Origin: Halorubrum sodomense
GTDB taxonomy: Archaea; Halobacteriota; Halobacteria; Halobacteriales; Haloferacaceae
Length of the DNA: 64,000 bases
Reading direction: 5' to 3'
Assembly (NCBI RefSeq): GCF_900111935.1
Contig: NZ_FOYN01000001.1
Coordinates: 478,059 to 542,058 of the forward strand
Part shown: in pieces, positions 9,425-17,736 of the stretch
Numbering within the stretch: position 1 is the first letter of the stretch
How the letters are laid out: each line of letters begins with the position of its first letter
Notes under the pieces: generated by a model
Seen by the model: only the letters and a program-made list of their open reading frames with translations
Told to the model about the DNA's origin: nothing
The model's database searches: none
Translations under genes and position numbers: made by a program

Positions 9425-11848
9425 TCAGTCCGGGTCGAACACCGCCCGCGCGGAGTTCGTCACCACGAGGAGGCTGCTCGACGCCATCGCGAGCGCGGCC
9501 AGCAGGGGATTGAGGACGCCCGAGAGCGCCAACGGGATCGCGACGGCGTTGTAGACGAACGCCCAGCCGAGGTTCTGTTTCAGCCGCCGGTTCGTCCCGC
9601 GCGTGACGGCGAACAGCTCCGGGACCGCGGAGAGGCGGTCTTCCAGTAGGACCGCGTCCGCGGCGTCCGCCGCGAGGTCCGTCCCGGAGGCGATCGAGAC
9701 GCCGAGGTCGGCCGCGGCGAGCGCGGGCGCGTCGTTGCTCCCGTCGCCCACCATCGCGACCGAGCCGTCGGCGCGGAGGCGTCTGACGGTTTCGGCCTTC
9801 GCCTCCGGCGGCACCTCCGCGAACACCTCGTCGATCGCGGGGTGGTCCGCGAACCGCGTCGCGGCCGCTGGCGCGTCGCCGGTGAGGACGACCACGCGCC
9901 GCCCGTCCGCGTCGAGTTCGGCGACGACCGCCTCCCACCCCTCGCGCACCTCGTCACCGACGGCGAGGACCCCTCGCACGCGACCGTCCCAGCCGACGTA
10001 GACGGGGACGTTCCCGCGGTCGCGGGCGGCCGTCCCCGCCTCGCGGAGCCGATCCGCGGCCGGCCAGCCGCGCTCGTCGAAGCAGTCGGGGTGGCCGACG
10101 AGGACCTCATCGCCGTCGACGACGCCGGAGACCCCGCGGTCGAGGACGTCGACGTCGGTCGCGGCGGGGCCGTCGAGGGCGTCGGTCACGTCGGCGGTCG
10201 GATCCCCGGCGGTCGCGGCCCCGCCGTCGGCCGCGGCCCGTTCCTCGTTTCGGCCCGTCTCGTCTCCCAGCACGCCGGAGACGATCGCCTCGGCGACCGG
10301 ATGGATCGAGGCGCGCTCGACGGCGGCCGCGCGACTCCGGACCCGGTCGACCGGGGTCCCCGCCTCGGCGGTCGCGTCGAGCAGCCGCATCTCGCCGTCG
10401 GTGAGCGTCCCGGTCTTGTCGAGGACGACGGTGTCGACGTCGGCGGCCGCCTCGAAGACGGCGTCGGAGACGACGACGATGCCCCGCTCCGCCGCGTCGC
10501 GGATCCCGGCGGCGACCGCGAGCGGGGTCGCCAGCCCGAGCGCGCACGGACACGAGACGATGAGCACCGTCAGCCCGACCAAGGCGGCGTCGATCGGCGC
10601 CGAGCCGAGGGCGAGGGTGGCGGCGGCGCCGACGGTCGCGACTGCCACGACGAGCGGGACGAACACCGTCGCCAGCCGGTCGACGAGCCGCTGGATTCCG
10701 GACCGCGAGCTCTGGATCTCCCACAGCAGGCGCACGAGGGTGTCGAGGGTGTTCGCCGCGTCCTCGCCGACCTCGATCACGACGGGCGAGTCGGTGACGA
10801 CGGTGCCGCCGCGGACCGGGTCGCCCTCGCGCTTCGTCGCCGGGAGCGACTCGCCCGTGACCAGGGCCTCGTCGACCGCGGCGGTCCCCTCGGCGACGGT
10901 CCCGTCGAACGGCACGCGCTCGCCGGGGCGCACGAGCAGGCGGTCGCCCGGGTCGACCGCGTCGGCGTCGAGTGGCTCGCCCGCCTCGGTGCGCACGGTG
11001 CGGTCATCGGTCGTCGTCAGGTCGGCGAGCATGCCCGTCGCCCGGCGCTTAATTATCGACTCGTAGTGGTTGCCGGCGGTGACGACCAGGATCACGGCGA
11101 TGGTTACGTCGAAGTAGAGGTCGGTCCGGCCGACGAGCAGCGCGAGCGTGCTGTACGCGTACGAGCTCGTCGCCGCGAGCGACACGAGGAGGTCCATGTT
11201 GGGCTGTCGCGCCCGGAGGCTCACGTACGCGCCACGCAGGATCGGGTAGCCGGTGTAAAACAGCACGATGGAGGCGAACAGCCAGATCTGCGCGAAGAGG
11301 TAGGTGCCGGAGACGCCCCCGAGGTCGACGATCGGATCGTACCCGAAGTAGGTCGGGTACAGGAAGACGACGTACCACAGCATCGCCATCATCCCGAAGA
11401 AGCCGCCGCCGATCAGGAACCGGGCCACGGCGTCGTCGCCGTCGTCGGCCGGGTCCGCGCGGTCGCTCGCCGAGTAGCCAGCGACCGAGAGCCGGTCCGG
11501 GAGCTCGTCGGCGCTCACGGCGTCGGGGTCGTAGTCGACCCGGATCGTGTCGGTGGCGTAGCTCGCCTCGGCGGCCGCGACCCCGTCCTGCTCGCCGGCC
11601 GTCATCTCCAGGAAGGACTCGCAGGTCGCGCAGTGCATCCCGTCGACGTGGAGGAACGTCGTCTCGCCGTCGAACTCCTCGTCCGGCGTCGCGTCCGGGC
11701 CCCGCTCGTCGAGGTCGTCGAGGTCCTCGACGTCGTCGAGCGAGCGCGCGACCGTCAGGCAGCCGCGGCAGCAGAACTCGCCGTCGACGTCCGGAGCCGT
11801 GTGCGGGTCGTCCCCGGTCGGGAGGTCACAGAGTGTACAGCCTGGCAT
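9425..11848 (-). CDS. Copper-type heavy-metal P1B ATPase (CcoI/CopA2-like)
   Basis: An 807-aa transporter. The N-terminus has a Cys-rich ferredoxin-like metal segment (PGCTLCDLP and FCCRGC), then an HMA domain with GMHCATC. Membrane helices follow; the sixth carries the CPC metal site (C433, C435). Catalytic motifs are TGES (actuator), DKTGT with phosphorylated D477, the SIHP histidine and GDGSNDAPAL. The extra N-terminal Cys-rich domain is typical of CcoI/CopA2-type pumps that supply copper for cytochrome oxidase assembly rather than for detoxification. Its position next to the ba3 oxidase operon supports that role (inference). Transcribed opposite to that operon. Confidence 0.9.
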   Translation of the reverse strand: MPGCTLCDLPTGDDPHTAPDVDGEFCCRGCLTVARSLDDVEDLDDLDERGPDATPDEEFDGETTFLHVDGMHCATCESFLEMTAGEQDGVAAAEASYATDTIRVDYDPDAVSADELPDRLSVAGYSASDRADPADDGDDAVARFLIGGGFFGMMAMLWYVVFLYPTYFGYDPIVDLGGVSGTYLFAQIWLFASIVLFYTGYPILRGAYVSLRARQPNMDLLVSLAATSSYAYSTLALLVGRTDLYFDVTIAVILVVTAGNHYESIIKRRATGMLADLTTTDDRTVRTEAGEPLDADAVDPGDRLLVRPGERVPFDGTVAEGTAAVDEALVTGESLPATKREGDPVRGGTVVTDSPVVIEVGEDAANTLDTLVRLLWEIQSSRSGIQRLVDRLATVFVPLVVAVATVGAAATLALGSAPIDAALVGLTVLIVSCPCALGLATPLAVAAGIRDAAERGIVVVSDAVFEAAADVDTVVLDKTGTLTDGEMRLLDATAEAGTPVDRVRSRAAAVERASIHPVAEAIVSGVLGDETGRNEERAAADGGAATAGDPTADVTDALDGPAATDVDVLDRGVSGVVDGDEVLVGHPDCFDERGWPAADRLREAGTAARDRGNVPVYVGWDGRVRGVLAVGDEVREGWEAVVAELDADGRRVVVLTGDAPAAATRFADHPAIDEVFAEVPPEAKAETVRRLRADGSVAMVGDGSNDAPALAAADLGVSIASGTDLAADAADAVLLEDRLSAVPELFAVTRGTNRRLKQNLGWAFVYNAVAIPLALSGVLNPLLAALAMASSSLLVVTNSARAVFDPD

Positions 11849-11953
11849 GCGTGATGGTGTCCGTCGTTCCGCCGAGCGGCGCGTTCCCGGACCGTCGGCC
11901 GCTGGGCGGCGTGCCCTCGGCCCGTCCGTCGCCTCGCGGTGCGTCCCGACCGG

Positions 11954-12154
11954 TTACGCCTGATCCGGTTCGGTCGTGTCGCCCCCGAACCCCGGTAGGC
12001 TTCCGCCGGTCGCGATCCGGAGGCTCGCCCAGATGAGCAGGACGTTCACCAGCGTGACCGCGACGACGAACTCCGCGCGGTCGGCGATGAACACCGCCGC
12101 GGGAACGAGCCCGCCAAGGACCAAGAGGACGGCCTGTTGTAACGAGAATCGCAT
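11954..12154 (-). CDS. Small two-helix membrane protein
   Basis: A 66-aa protein from ATG at 12154: MRFSLQQAVLLVLGGLVPAA then a second hydrophobic stretch (FVVAVTLVNVLLIWASLRIA) and a short acidic tail. No family was recognised with confidence. It lies between the copper ATPase and the divergent cba oxidase operon, with an upstream AT-rich region, so a link with the oxidase is plausible but unproven. A longer open frame to 12340 runs across the opposite promoter and first cba gene and is not used. Confidence 0.6.
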   Translation of the reverse strand: MRFSLQQAVLLVLGGLVPAAVFIADRAEFVVAVTLVNVLLIWASLRIATGGSLPGFGGDTTEPDQA

Positions 12155-12220
12155 AGAGTCGCTACGCTTCTGGTAGTCATAGATAACGGCAAAGTTCTCA
12201 CGAGCTGGGAACGAGTCGAT

Positions 12221-12244
12221 CGTATATATTACGAGGGTCGTAAT
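12221..12244 (+). promoter_or_regulatory. cba operon TATA box followed by a perfect inverted repeat
   Basis: A strong TATA element (CGTATATATT, 12221-12230) is followed by the perfect inverted repeat ATTACGA-GGG-TCGTAAT at 12228-12244, which overlaps the TATA end and the expected start of transcription just before the ATG at 12252. An operator in this position would block promoter access or initiation; the cognate regulator is unknown. Confidence 0.6.
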
Positions 12245-12251
12245 CCGGGGT

Positions 12252-12428
12252 ATGGCTCGAAGCGAGACCGCACGCGCCGACACGGACGACGTGGGCGGCG
12301 ACGGGGAGGAGTTCGACCCGATCGGTACGCTCACGCTCATCGGGATCTACTTCGTGATTCTAGTGCTCGCATGGGTGTACATCTACTTCGTAGAGTTCCT
12401 GGGACGAGATCTCGTCGTGGTGGGGTGA
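12252..12428 (+). CDS. Small ba3-type cytochrome oxidase subunit (CbaD/subunit IIa-like)
   Basis: A 58-aa protein that begins MARSETARADTDDVGG, has an acidic N-terminal tail and one membrane helix (GTLTLIGIYFVILVLAWVYIYFVEF). Its length, single helix and place immediately before the CuA subunit match the small IIa subunit of Thermus ba3 oxidase and CbaD of Natronomonas. The Y-x-x-F-V-E-F end of the helix is typical. It is the first gene of the operon; the subunit II GTG follows 6 nt after its TGA, with a GGTGATC Shine-Dalgarno-like sequence inside its stop region. Confidence 0.75.
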   Translation: MARSETARADTDDVGGDGEEFDPIGTLTLIGIYFVILVLAWVYIYFVEFLGRDLVVVG

Positions 12429-12434
12429 TCAGAG

Positions 12435-12944
12435 GTGCACATCCACGCGTACGAGAAGCTCTGGCTCGCGCTCTCGATCGTGTTGATCCTCGCCCTTATC
12501 GGGACCGTGACGTACGGCGCCGTCGGCCCGGGCGTGGCGATGGTCGCCGACTCGCAGTCAACGATCGACCCGGCGGCGCTCGACGAGGACGAACGGTTCT
12601 CTGAGCCTCGAGTCGAGCAGGTCGGCGAGAACGAGTACGAGGCGTACGTCGTCGCCCGACAGTTCGGGTTCCAACCCGACCCGATCGTCGTGCCGGCGAA
12701 CAGCACGGTGACGTTCTACGTCACCTCCGCCGACGTGATCCACGGCTTCGAGGTGGTCGGCACGAGCGCGAACACGATGGTCGTCCCCGGCGAAGTCTCG
12801 GAGATCACGGTCGAGACCGACGAGCCCACCGAGTACGGGATCGTCTGTAACGAGTACTGCGGCGCGGGTCACCACGTCATGCAGGGGAAGCTCCACGTCG
12901 TCAGTCAGTCGCAGTTCGAGAACCGAGGAGGTGACTCGGCGTGA
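12435..12944 (+). CDS. cbaB: Cytochrome c oxidase subunit II, ba3 type (CuA)
   Basis: A 169-aa protein with one N-terminal membrane helix (LWLALSIVLILALIGTVTYG) and an extracellular cupredoxin domain. CuA ligands are all present: the His in VIHGFEVVG and the cluster C-N-E-Y-C-G-A-G-H-H-V-M (C-x3-C-x3-H-x2-M). It receives electrons from a blue copper protein or cytochrome c and passes them to haem in subunit I. The single helix is typical of B-type (ba3) oxidases rather than the two of aa3 types. The stop overlaps the GTG of subunit I by 4 nt. Confidence 0.93.
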   Translation: MHIHAYEKLWLALSIVLILALIGTVTYGAVGPGVAMVADSQSTIDPAALDEDERFSEPRVEQVGENEYEAYVVARQFGFQPDPIVVPANSTVTFYVTSADVIHGFEVVGTSANTMVVPGEVSEITVETDEPTEYGIVCNEYCGAGHHVMQGKLHVVSQSQFENRGGDSA

Positions 12945-14731
12945 GCACGGCCCTCGAGTCCGAGCGGACGTTCGTCGACAAGTTCCCCGACGAGGCGCGC
13001 GTCGTCCGCGCGGCCTTCCTGAGTTCGTTCTTCGCCCTGTTCCTCGGCGCGGTGTTCGGGATCATCCAGACGCTCCACCGGACCGATGTCGCGCGGATCA
13101 TCCCCTCGACGGATTACTACACCGTTCTCACCGCGCACGGCGTCTTCATGGTTATCAGCTTCACGATCTTCTTCCTCGTCGGGTTGTTCACTTGGGCGAT
13201 AACTCGGAGCCTTGACCGGCCGCTGTTGAACATCAAGATCACGTGGACGTGGTACGGACTGATGGCGACCGGCATGACGCTCACCGGCGTCTCGATCCTC
13301 GCCGGGTTCGTCGACTCCATCGACATGAGCGCGGACGTGCTATACACCTTCTACGCGCCGCTTCAGGCCCACCCGCTGTTCTACGCCGGGCTCGTTGTGT
13401 TCATCGTCGGCACGTGGATCGCGGGGGCGGACTGGTTCCGGACGTTCCTCGCGTGGCGGCGCGACCACCCGGACGAGCGGATCCCGCTCCAGACGTTCAT
13501 GGTGTTGACCACGATGACGATGTGGTACATCGCCTCGTCCGCCGTCGCCGCCTCCGTGCTGCTGTTCCTCCTGCCGTGGTCGCTCGGCTTCATCGACCAG
13601 GTGAACCCGACGCTGACCCGGACGCTGTTCTGGTTCTTCGGCCACCCGGTCGTCTACTTCTGGCTGATGCCGGCGTACATGCTCTGGTACACCGTCCTGC
13701 CGAAGATCGCCGGCGGGCGGCTGTTCAGCGACCCGCTGGCCCGGGTCGTGTTCGTGCTGTTCGTCCTCCTCTCGACGCCGGTCGGGATCCACCACCAGTA
13801 CCTCGACCCCGGCATCGCGGAGGGGTTCAAGTTCATCTCGATGACGAACACGATGTTCCTGCTGTTGCCCAGCCTGCTCACCGCGTTCACCGTCGTCGCG
13901 AGCGTCGAGTACGGGGCTCGCAAAAACGGCGGCACCGGACTGCTCGGCTGGCTCACGCACCTCCCGTGGCGGAAGCCGGAGTTCACCGGCATGATGCTCG
14001 CCGGGCTCATGTTCGCGGCCGGCGGCTTCTCCGGGATGGTGAACGCCGGGATGAACATCAACTACCTCATCCACAACACGCTGTGGGTGCCGGGCCACTT
14101 CCACCTCACCGTCGGGACCGCGGTCGCGCTGACCATGATGGCCGGGACCTACTGGCTCTGGCCGCAGATCAGCAACAAGCCGATCTACAGCAGTCAGATC
14201 GGGCTGTTCCAGGTCGTGCTCTGGTTCATCGGCATGGCGCTGATGTCGAACGCGATGCACGCGCAGGGGCTGCTCGGTGTGCCGCGTCGGACCGCCGAAC
14301 CGGAGTACTCCGGCTTCGACTACCCGACGATGTTCGGCGGCTTCGAGGAGCTGAACATCCAGATAGCGATCGGCGGGACGCTGCTTTTCGTCTCGACGAT
14401 CCTCTTCCTCGGGAATCTCGTGTTGACGATGGGGAACCCGACGGCCTCCGGCCTCGCGGAGACGCTGCCGACGCCGGTCTCCGGGCCGGAGGACGCCCCG
14501 CAGGTGCTCGATAACCTCCGCCTGTGGGTGAGTATCGCGCTCACGCTCGTCGTCCTCGCGTACGCGCTCCCGCTCGCCGCGATCATCAACCGCGGCGGCC
14601 TGCTCGGCCCCGGCGTCGGCACGTACCCGGTGTGGCTCGCGCCGCTGTTCGACGCCCTCGCGGACGCCGCCGCGCCGCTGCTCGGCGCGGTCACCGACGC
14701 GTCGGCCGCGCTCGTCGAGGTGGGCCGATGA
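12941..14731 (+). CDS. cbaA: Cytochrome c oxidase subunit I, ba3 type
   Basis: A 596-aa polytopic protein carrying all haem-copper ligands: H66 (LTAHGVF, low-spin haem), H235 and Y239 in GHPVVYFW (CuB and the cross-linked Tyr), H284/H285 in GIHHQY (CuB), H386 (active-site haem) and H388 (low-spin haem) in PGHFHL. Spacing is nearly the same as in Thermus thermophilus ba3 oxidase. It reduces oxygen to water and pumps protons. B-type enzymes have high oxygen affinity, which suits low-oxygen brine. Starts at GTG overlapping subunit II; its own TGA overlaps the next ATG. Confidence 0.95.
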   Translation: MSTALESERTFVDKFPDEARVVRAAFLSSFFALFLGAVFGIIQTLHRTDVARIIPSTDYYTVLTAHGVFMVISFTIFFLVGLFTWAITRSLDRPLLNIKITWTWYGLMATGMTLTGVSILAGFVDSIDMSADVLYTFYAPLQAHPLFYAGLVVFIVGTWIAGADWFRTFLAWRRDHPDERIPLQTFMVLTTMTMWYIASSAVAASVLLFLLPWSLGFIDQVNPTLTRTLFWFFGHPVVYFWLMPAYMLWYTVLPKIAGGRLFSDPLARVVFVLFVLLSTPVGIHHQYLDPGIAEGFKFISMTNTMFLLLPSLLTAFTVVASVEYGARKNGGTGLLGWLTHLPWRKPEFTGMMLAGLMFAAGGFSGMVNAGMNINYLIHNTLWVPGHFHLTVGTAVALTMMAGTYWLWPQISNKPIYSSQIGLFQVVLWFIGMALMSNAMHAQGLLGVPRRTAEPEYSGFDYPTMFGGFEELNIQIAIGGTLLFVSTILFLGNLVLTMGNPTASGLAETLPTPVSGPEDAPQVLDNLRLWVSIALTLVVLAYALPLAAIINRGGLLGPGVGTYPVWLAPLFDALADAAAPLLGAVTDASAALVEVGR

Positions 14732-14943
14732 CCGTCGACGTGAGCCGCGGCGGACTGCTCGTGACGCTCGCGATCTTCGGGGTGATCGTCTACGAGTTCC
14801 GGACGGTGCTCGACTTCGTGGGGGTCGAACTGCCGCTGATCCCGTACATGGCGGGCGTCTTCCTCCTCGCCGCCGGCACGGTCTGGTACGTCACGCTGAG
14901 GGGCGGATGGCGAACCGAACCCGACGGCGACGAGGCGGCGTAG
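14728..14943 (+). CDS. Small two-helix membrane protein, last gene of the cba oxidase operon
   Basis: A 71-aa protein (MTVDVSRGGLLVTLAIFGVIVYEF) with two predicted helices and an acidic C-terminal tail. The ATG overlaps the TGA of subunit I (ATGA), so it is co-translated with the oxidase. Natronomonas ba3 operons also encode extra small membrane subunits; this may be one of them or an assembly factor. No cofactor-binding residues are evident. Confidence 0.65.
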   Translation: MTVDVSRGGLLVTLAIFGVIVYEFRTVLDFVGVELPLIPYMAGVFLLAAGTVWYVTLRGGWRTEPDGDEAA

Positions 14944-15025
14944 CGGCTCCCGTTCAATTCCTTCCTGCGTGACCGGTCTCGCCTCGGACCGCGACGGTTA
15001 TGTCTGCTCGGCACAAGACGCCGCC

Positions 15026-15277
15026 ATGGACGAAACGCGCGTGACGGTCCGGTGTCGCGACTGCCCGCTCGCGGCGACCCATGACGCCCTTCGCGACGCC
15101 CGAGTCGCCCTGAACGACCACGAGTCGACGACCGGTCACGCGGTCGACTGGACCATCGAATCGCTCGATTCCGGTGTCTCGCAAGCCGGCGCCGACGCCG
15201 GCGTTTGCGGTCGCCCCGAGCGCGCGAACGAGGACTCGCCGCTCGTCCGTCCGCCGGCGTCGGAGACGGACTCGTAG
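15026..15277 (+). CDS. Small haloarchaeal protein with CxxC motif, unknown function
   Basis: An 83-aa protein starting MDETRVTVRCRDC, with C-x-x-C in the first strand followed by a helix (THDALRDARVALNDHESTTGHAVDW). The pattern of a zinc knuckle-like start and a His-containing helix (N-D-H-x5-G-H) suggests a small zinc-finger-like fold. The second half is low in complexity and acidic. The ATG at 15026 is preferred over an upstream ATG at 14969, because the conserved-looking part begins here. No function can be assigned. Confidence 0.6.
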   Translation: MDETRVTVRCRDCPLAATHDALRDARVALNDHESTTGHAVDWTIESLDSGVSQAGADAGVCGRPERANEDSPLVRPPASETDS

Positions 15278-15411
15278 CGTCCGTCGGCGTCGGAGCGATG
15301 TCCGCCCGTCTGCCCCGTGCGCGTCGGCGCCGTCACAACCCTCCTCTCCGCGTCCGAGACCGGATCCCCGACGACGCGAGCGTTTATCCGTCTCCGGCGA
15401 CAATAGTGTGT

Positions 15412-15807
15412 ATGAAAACCAATACTACGGCGAGCGACGCCGGAGATCCCGGAGCGGCCGGCGAGGGTGCGTCGGGCGCCGACCGGCCGGTCTCGCTGGC
15501 CAACGAGAACGCTCTCGACGGGTTCGTCGACGATGCGGGCGTCGCGCTCGTGGAGTTCTACACCGACGGCTGCGGCATCTGCGCAAGCATGGAACCGGTC
15601 CTGGGCAACGTGGCACGCGGCGTCGAGACGGACCTCGCGGTCGGGCTGATCAACCCTCGCGACGACGCGCCGCTGATCGAGCGGTTCGACGTGCGGAGCG
15701 TCCCGCTTTTCGTCCTCTTCGTCGACGGCGAGCCCGTCGCGCGGCGCGCCGAGGGGTTCGTCCCGGGCGACGACCTGACGGCGTGGATCGACGACCACGC
15801 GGCGTGA
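15412..15807 (+). CDS. Thioredoxin-like protein
   Basis: A 131-aa protein with a low-complexity acidic N-terminus (~30 residues) and a thioredoxin domain: VALVEFYTDGCGIC with C54-G-I-C57 as the redox pair, the cis-Pro loop RSVPLFVLF and a C-terminal helix. The CGIC pair differs from the usual CGPC, so the redox potential may differ. It is a cytoplasmic disulfide reductase candidate; partners are unknown. The ATG follows an AT-rich stretch (CGTTTATCC, ~15381) at promoter distance. Confidence 0.82.
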   Translation: MKTNTTASDAGDPGAAGEGASGADRPVSLANENALDGFVDDAGVALVEFYTDGCGICASMEPVLGNVARGVETDLAVGLINPRDDAPLIERFDVRSVPLFVLFVDGEPVARRAEGFVPGDDLTAWIDDHAA

Positions 15808-15936
15808 GGCGAACGGTTGCGAGCGGGCGTGCGGGCCCGCGACCGAGGCGGCTCCCGCGATGAACCGTCACCGATTACGGCCGAGGTTCGGCCCGACGGA
15901 ACCCTTTTGAGCCGGACCGGCGTACTCGGAGCCAGT

Positions 15937-16359
15937 ATGGGACTGGGCTCGGACATGTACCGGCAGCAGATCCTCGACCACTACAAGAACCCCCGTAACT
16001 ACGGGGAACTCGAGGATCCGGACTTCACGCACGTCGGCGAGAACCCCTCCTGCGGCGACACGATCCGGATGGACGTCCAGCTCGACGACGCCGAAGAGAC
16101 CGTGGAGACGGTCCGGTTCACCGGCGACGGCTGCGCAATCTCGATGGCCTCCGCGAGCATGCTCTCGGAACGGCTCCACGGGATGTCGGTCGACGAGTTA
16201 GACGCCCTCGACACCGACGACATCACCGAGATGCTCGGCGTCGACATCTCCCCGATGCGCGTGAAGTGCGCGGTGCTCGGCCGACAGGTCGCACAGGACG
16301 GCTCGAAGATCCACCGCGGCGAGCTCGACCCGGACGACCGCACGATCACGGAGGAGTAG
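15937..16359 (+). CDS. sufU: IscU/SufU-type iron-sulfur cluster scaffold
   Basis: A 140-aa protein starting MGLGSDMYRQQILDHYKNPRN. It has the three conserved cysteines C39 (NPSCGD), C66 (GDGCAIS) and C111 (VKCAVLG) plus the Asp next to the first, which bind Zn or the nascent cluster. The GDGCAIS and MxxKC contexts and the spacing between Cys 2 and 3 fit SufU. It would accept sulfur from a SufS-type cysteine desulfurase; one is encoded 37 kb away (52910-54187), not in the same operon. An internal ATG seven codons in is the main alternative start. Confidence 0.9.
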   Translation: MGLGSDMYRQQILDHYKNPRNYGELEDPDFTHVGENPSCGDTIRMDVQLDDAEETVETVRFTGDGCAISMASASMLSERLHGMSVDELDALDTDDITEMLGVDISPMRVKCAVLGRQVAQDGSKIHRGELDPDDRTITEE

Positions 16360-16450
16360 CCTCGACGCTCCGAGGAGGGCGTCGACCGCTCTCGCGGTTC
16401 GCCGTCTCGAGCCCACCGGACTTTTGCCCGCGAAAGACGTTCGTCCGCCC

Positions 16451-17188
16451 ATGAGCGACGGCTTCGACAAGGAGGCGGAACGCGAGAAGCTCCGCGAGAA
16501 GTTCGCGGAGGACGAGAAGAAGCGCGAGCACACCCAGCGGATGTCGGAGCTCCTCCTGAAGGGCGCGACGATGACGAACCGGCACTGCGAGGAGTGCGGC
16601 GATCCCATCTTCCGACACGACGGCCGCGAGTTCTGCCCCACCTGCGGGAACGAGATCGGCGGCGCGGCCGGCGCGGGCGACGCGGTCGACGCTCCGGACG
16701 ACGCGACCGAGGCCCGGGACGCTCCGGACGACGCGACCGAGGCCCGGGACGCTCCGGGCGACGCGACCGAGGCCCCGGACGGGGCGACCTCGACGTCGGC
16801 CGACGAGAGCGCGGAGGGCGCCGTCGACGCCGCGGCCGAGAACGGCGCGGTCGGCTCCGACGCGGTCGACTCCGACGCGGTCGACTCCAACTCGGTCGGT
16901 TCCCGCGCGAACGGGCCCGCCCGGCCGCAGTCGCCTCCGTCGGCGGCCGGGTCGTCGGGAGGGTCGGCGTCGCCACGGGAACGGTCGCCGCGGGGGTCCG
17001 AGCCACAGCGGTCGCCCCCGTCGCAGTCGGCCGACGACGAAGGGATCGGAGCCGCTCGCGCGTCGCTGACGCGCACGCTGACTCGGTTCGCTCGCGCCGC
17101 CGAGGAGACGGACGACCCGCGGCGCGCCCGCGACCACCTCGAAGCGGCCCGCGAGGCGGCCGAGGCGCTCGCGGCGCTGAACCGGTAA
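16451..17188 (+). CDS. Zinc-ribbon protein of the Sjogren/scleroderma autoantigen (ZNRD2-like) family
   Basis: A 245-aa protein. Residues 1-75 form the family domain: a charged helix (KEAEREKLREKFAEDEKKREHTQRMSELL), the conserved LLKGATMTNRHC segment, and a C-x2-C...C-x2-C zinc ribbon (HCEECGDPIFRHDGREFCPTCG). The middle ~110 residues are low in complexity, including three copies of a 10-residue acidic repeat (16691-16780). The C-terminal ~50 residues form a helix (ARDHLEAAREAAEALAALN). Archaeal members are uncharacterised; the fold suggests nucleic-acid or protein binding. Confidence 0.82.
   Translation: MSDGFDKEAEREKLREKFAEDEKKREHTQRMSELLLKGATMTNRHCEECGDPIFRHDGREFCPTCGNEIGGAAGAGDAVDAPDDATEARDAPDDATEARDAPGDATEAPDGATSTSADESAEGAVDAAAENGAVGSDAVDSDAVDSNSVGSRANGPARPQSPPSAAGSSGGSASPRERSPRGSEPQRSPPSQSADDEGIGAARASLTRTLTRFARAAEETDDPRRARDHLEAAREAAEALAALNR
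16691..16780 (+). repeat. 30-bp in-frame tandem repeat, three copies
   Basis: Three near-identical 30-bp units at 16691-16720, 16721-16750 and 16751-16780 encode APDDATEARD-type decapeptides in the disordered linker of the zinc-ribbon gene. Confidence 0.9.
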
Positions 17189-17280
17189 TCGGCGGTGAGA
17201 CACCGCTTCGGGGGAACAGTTGGAGGGACCGAAGAATCGGAGAGCCGGCGGATCGGGGATCCGGCTCGGTAGCGCTGACG

Positions 17281-17568
17281 TTAGGCCCGAACCGGCGAGC
17301 CGGCCGGCTCCGCCTCGGCCCAGCTCGGCTCGTCGCGGAGCAGCGCGTGGACGATCCGGACGACCGCGTCGAGGTCCGCCTCGCCGTCGATCTCGCCGCG
17401 CTCCGCGCGCCGGACGAACCGATCGACTTCCTCCAGCGTCACCGATCCCGCGGCGACGGCGCCGGTGATCGTCTCCGTGTCGCTTTCGAGCGCGTTCAAC
17501 AGTTCGGGCGACGGGTCCGGGTCGGACGAGGCGGGGCGCGACGAGCGGTCTGCCTTTGCGGCTGTCAT
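17281..17568 (-). CDS. Small acidic helical protein, unknown function
   Basis: A 95-aa protein from ATG at 17568. After a variable N-terminus it reads as a helical domain (LLNALESDTETITGAVAAGSVTLEEVDRFVRRAERGEIDG and LDAVVRIVHALLRDE), with no Cys and no membrane helix. The family is not recognised. The frame is supported by a good promoter: a palindromic TATA element lies 26-35 nt upstream. Confidence 0.6.
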   Translation of the reverse strand: MTAAKADRSSRPASSDPDPSPELLNALESDTETITGAVAAGSVTLEEVDRFVRRAERGEIDGEADLDAVVRIVHALLRDEPSWAEAEPAGSPVRA

Positions 17569-17593
17569 TCTCGATAGTTACTACATAGCGAGT

Positions 17594-17603
17594 TAATATA
17601 TTA
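17594..17603 (-). promoter_or_regulatory. Palindromic TATA box of the 95-aa protein gene
   Basis: TAATATATTA is a perfect 10-bp palindrome 26-35 nt upstream of the ATG at 17568, in an otherwise GC-rich setting; it is the expected TATA position for a leaderless transcript. Its symmetry means it could also direct transcription towards higher coordinates, but no gene starts there. Confidence 0.6.
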
Positions 17604-17736
17604 TTACCGGTACTAGTCGGTTTTCTGTCAGTTCTGTGCCGGTCGTCGAGCGAGGCGAACCGACGCTTCGGCGCTCGAACCGGACACGCCGAGAGAATTC
17701 CCACACCCCCGGTCGATCCGTGTAATCAGATGGCCG

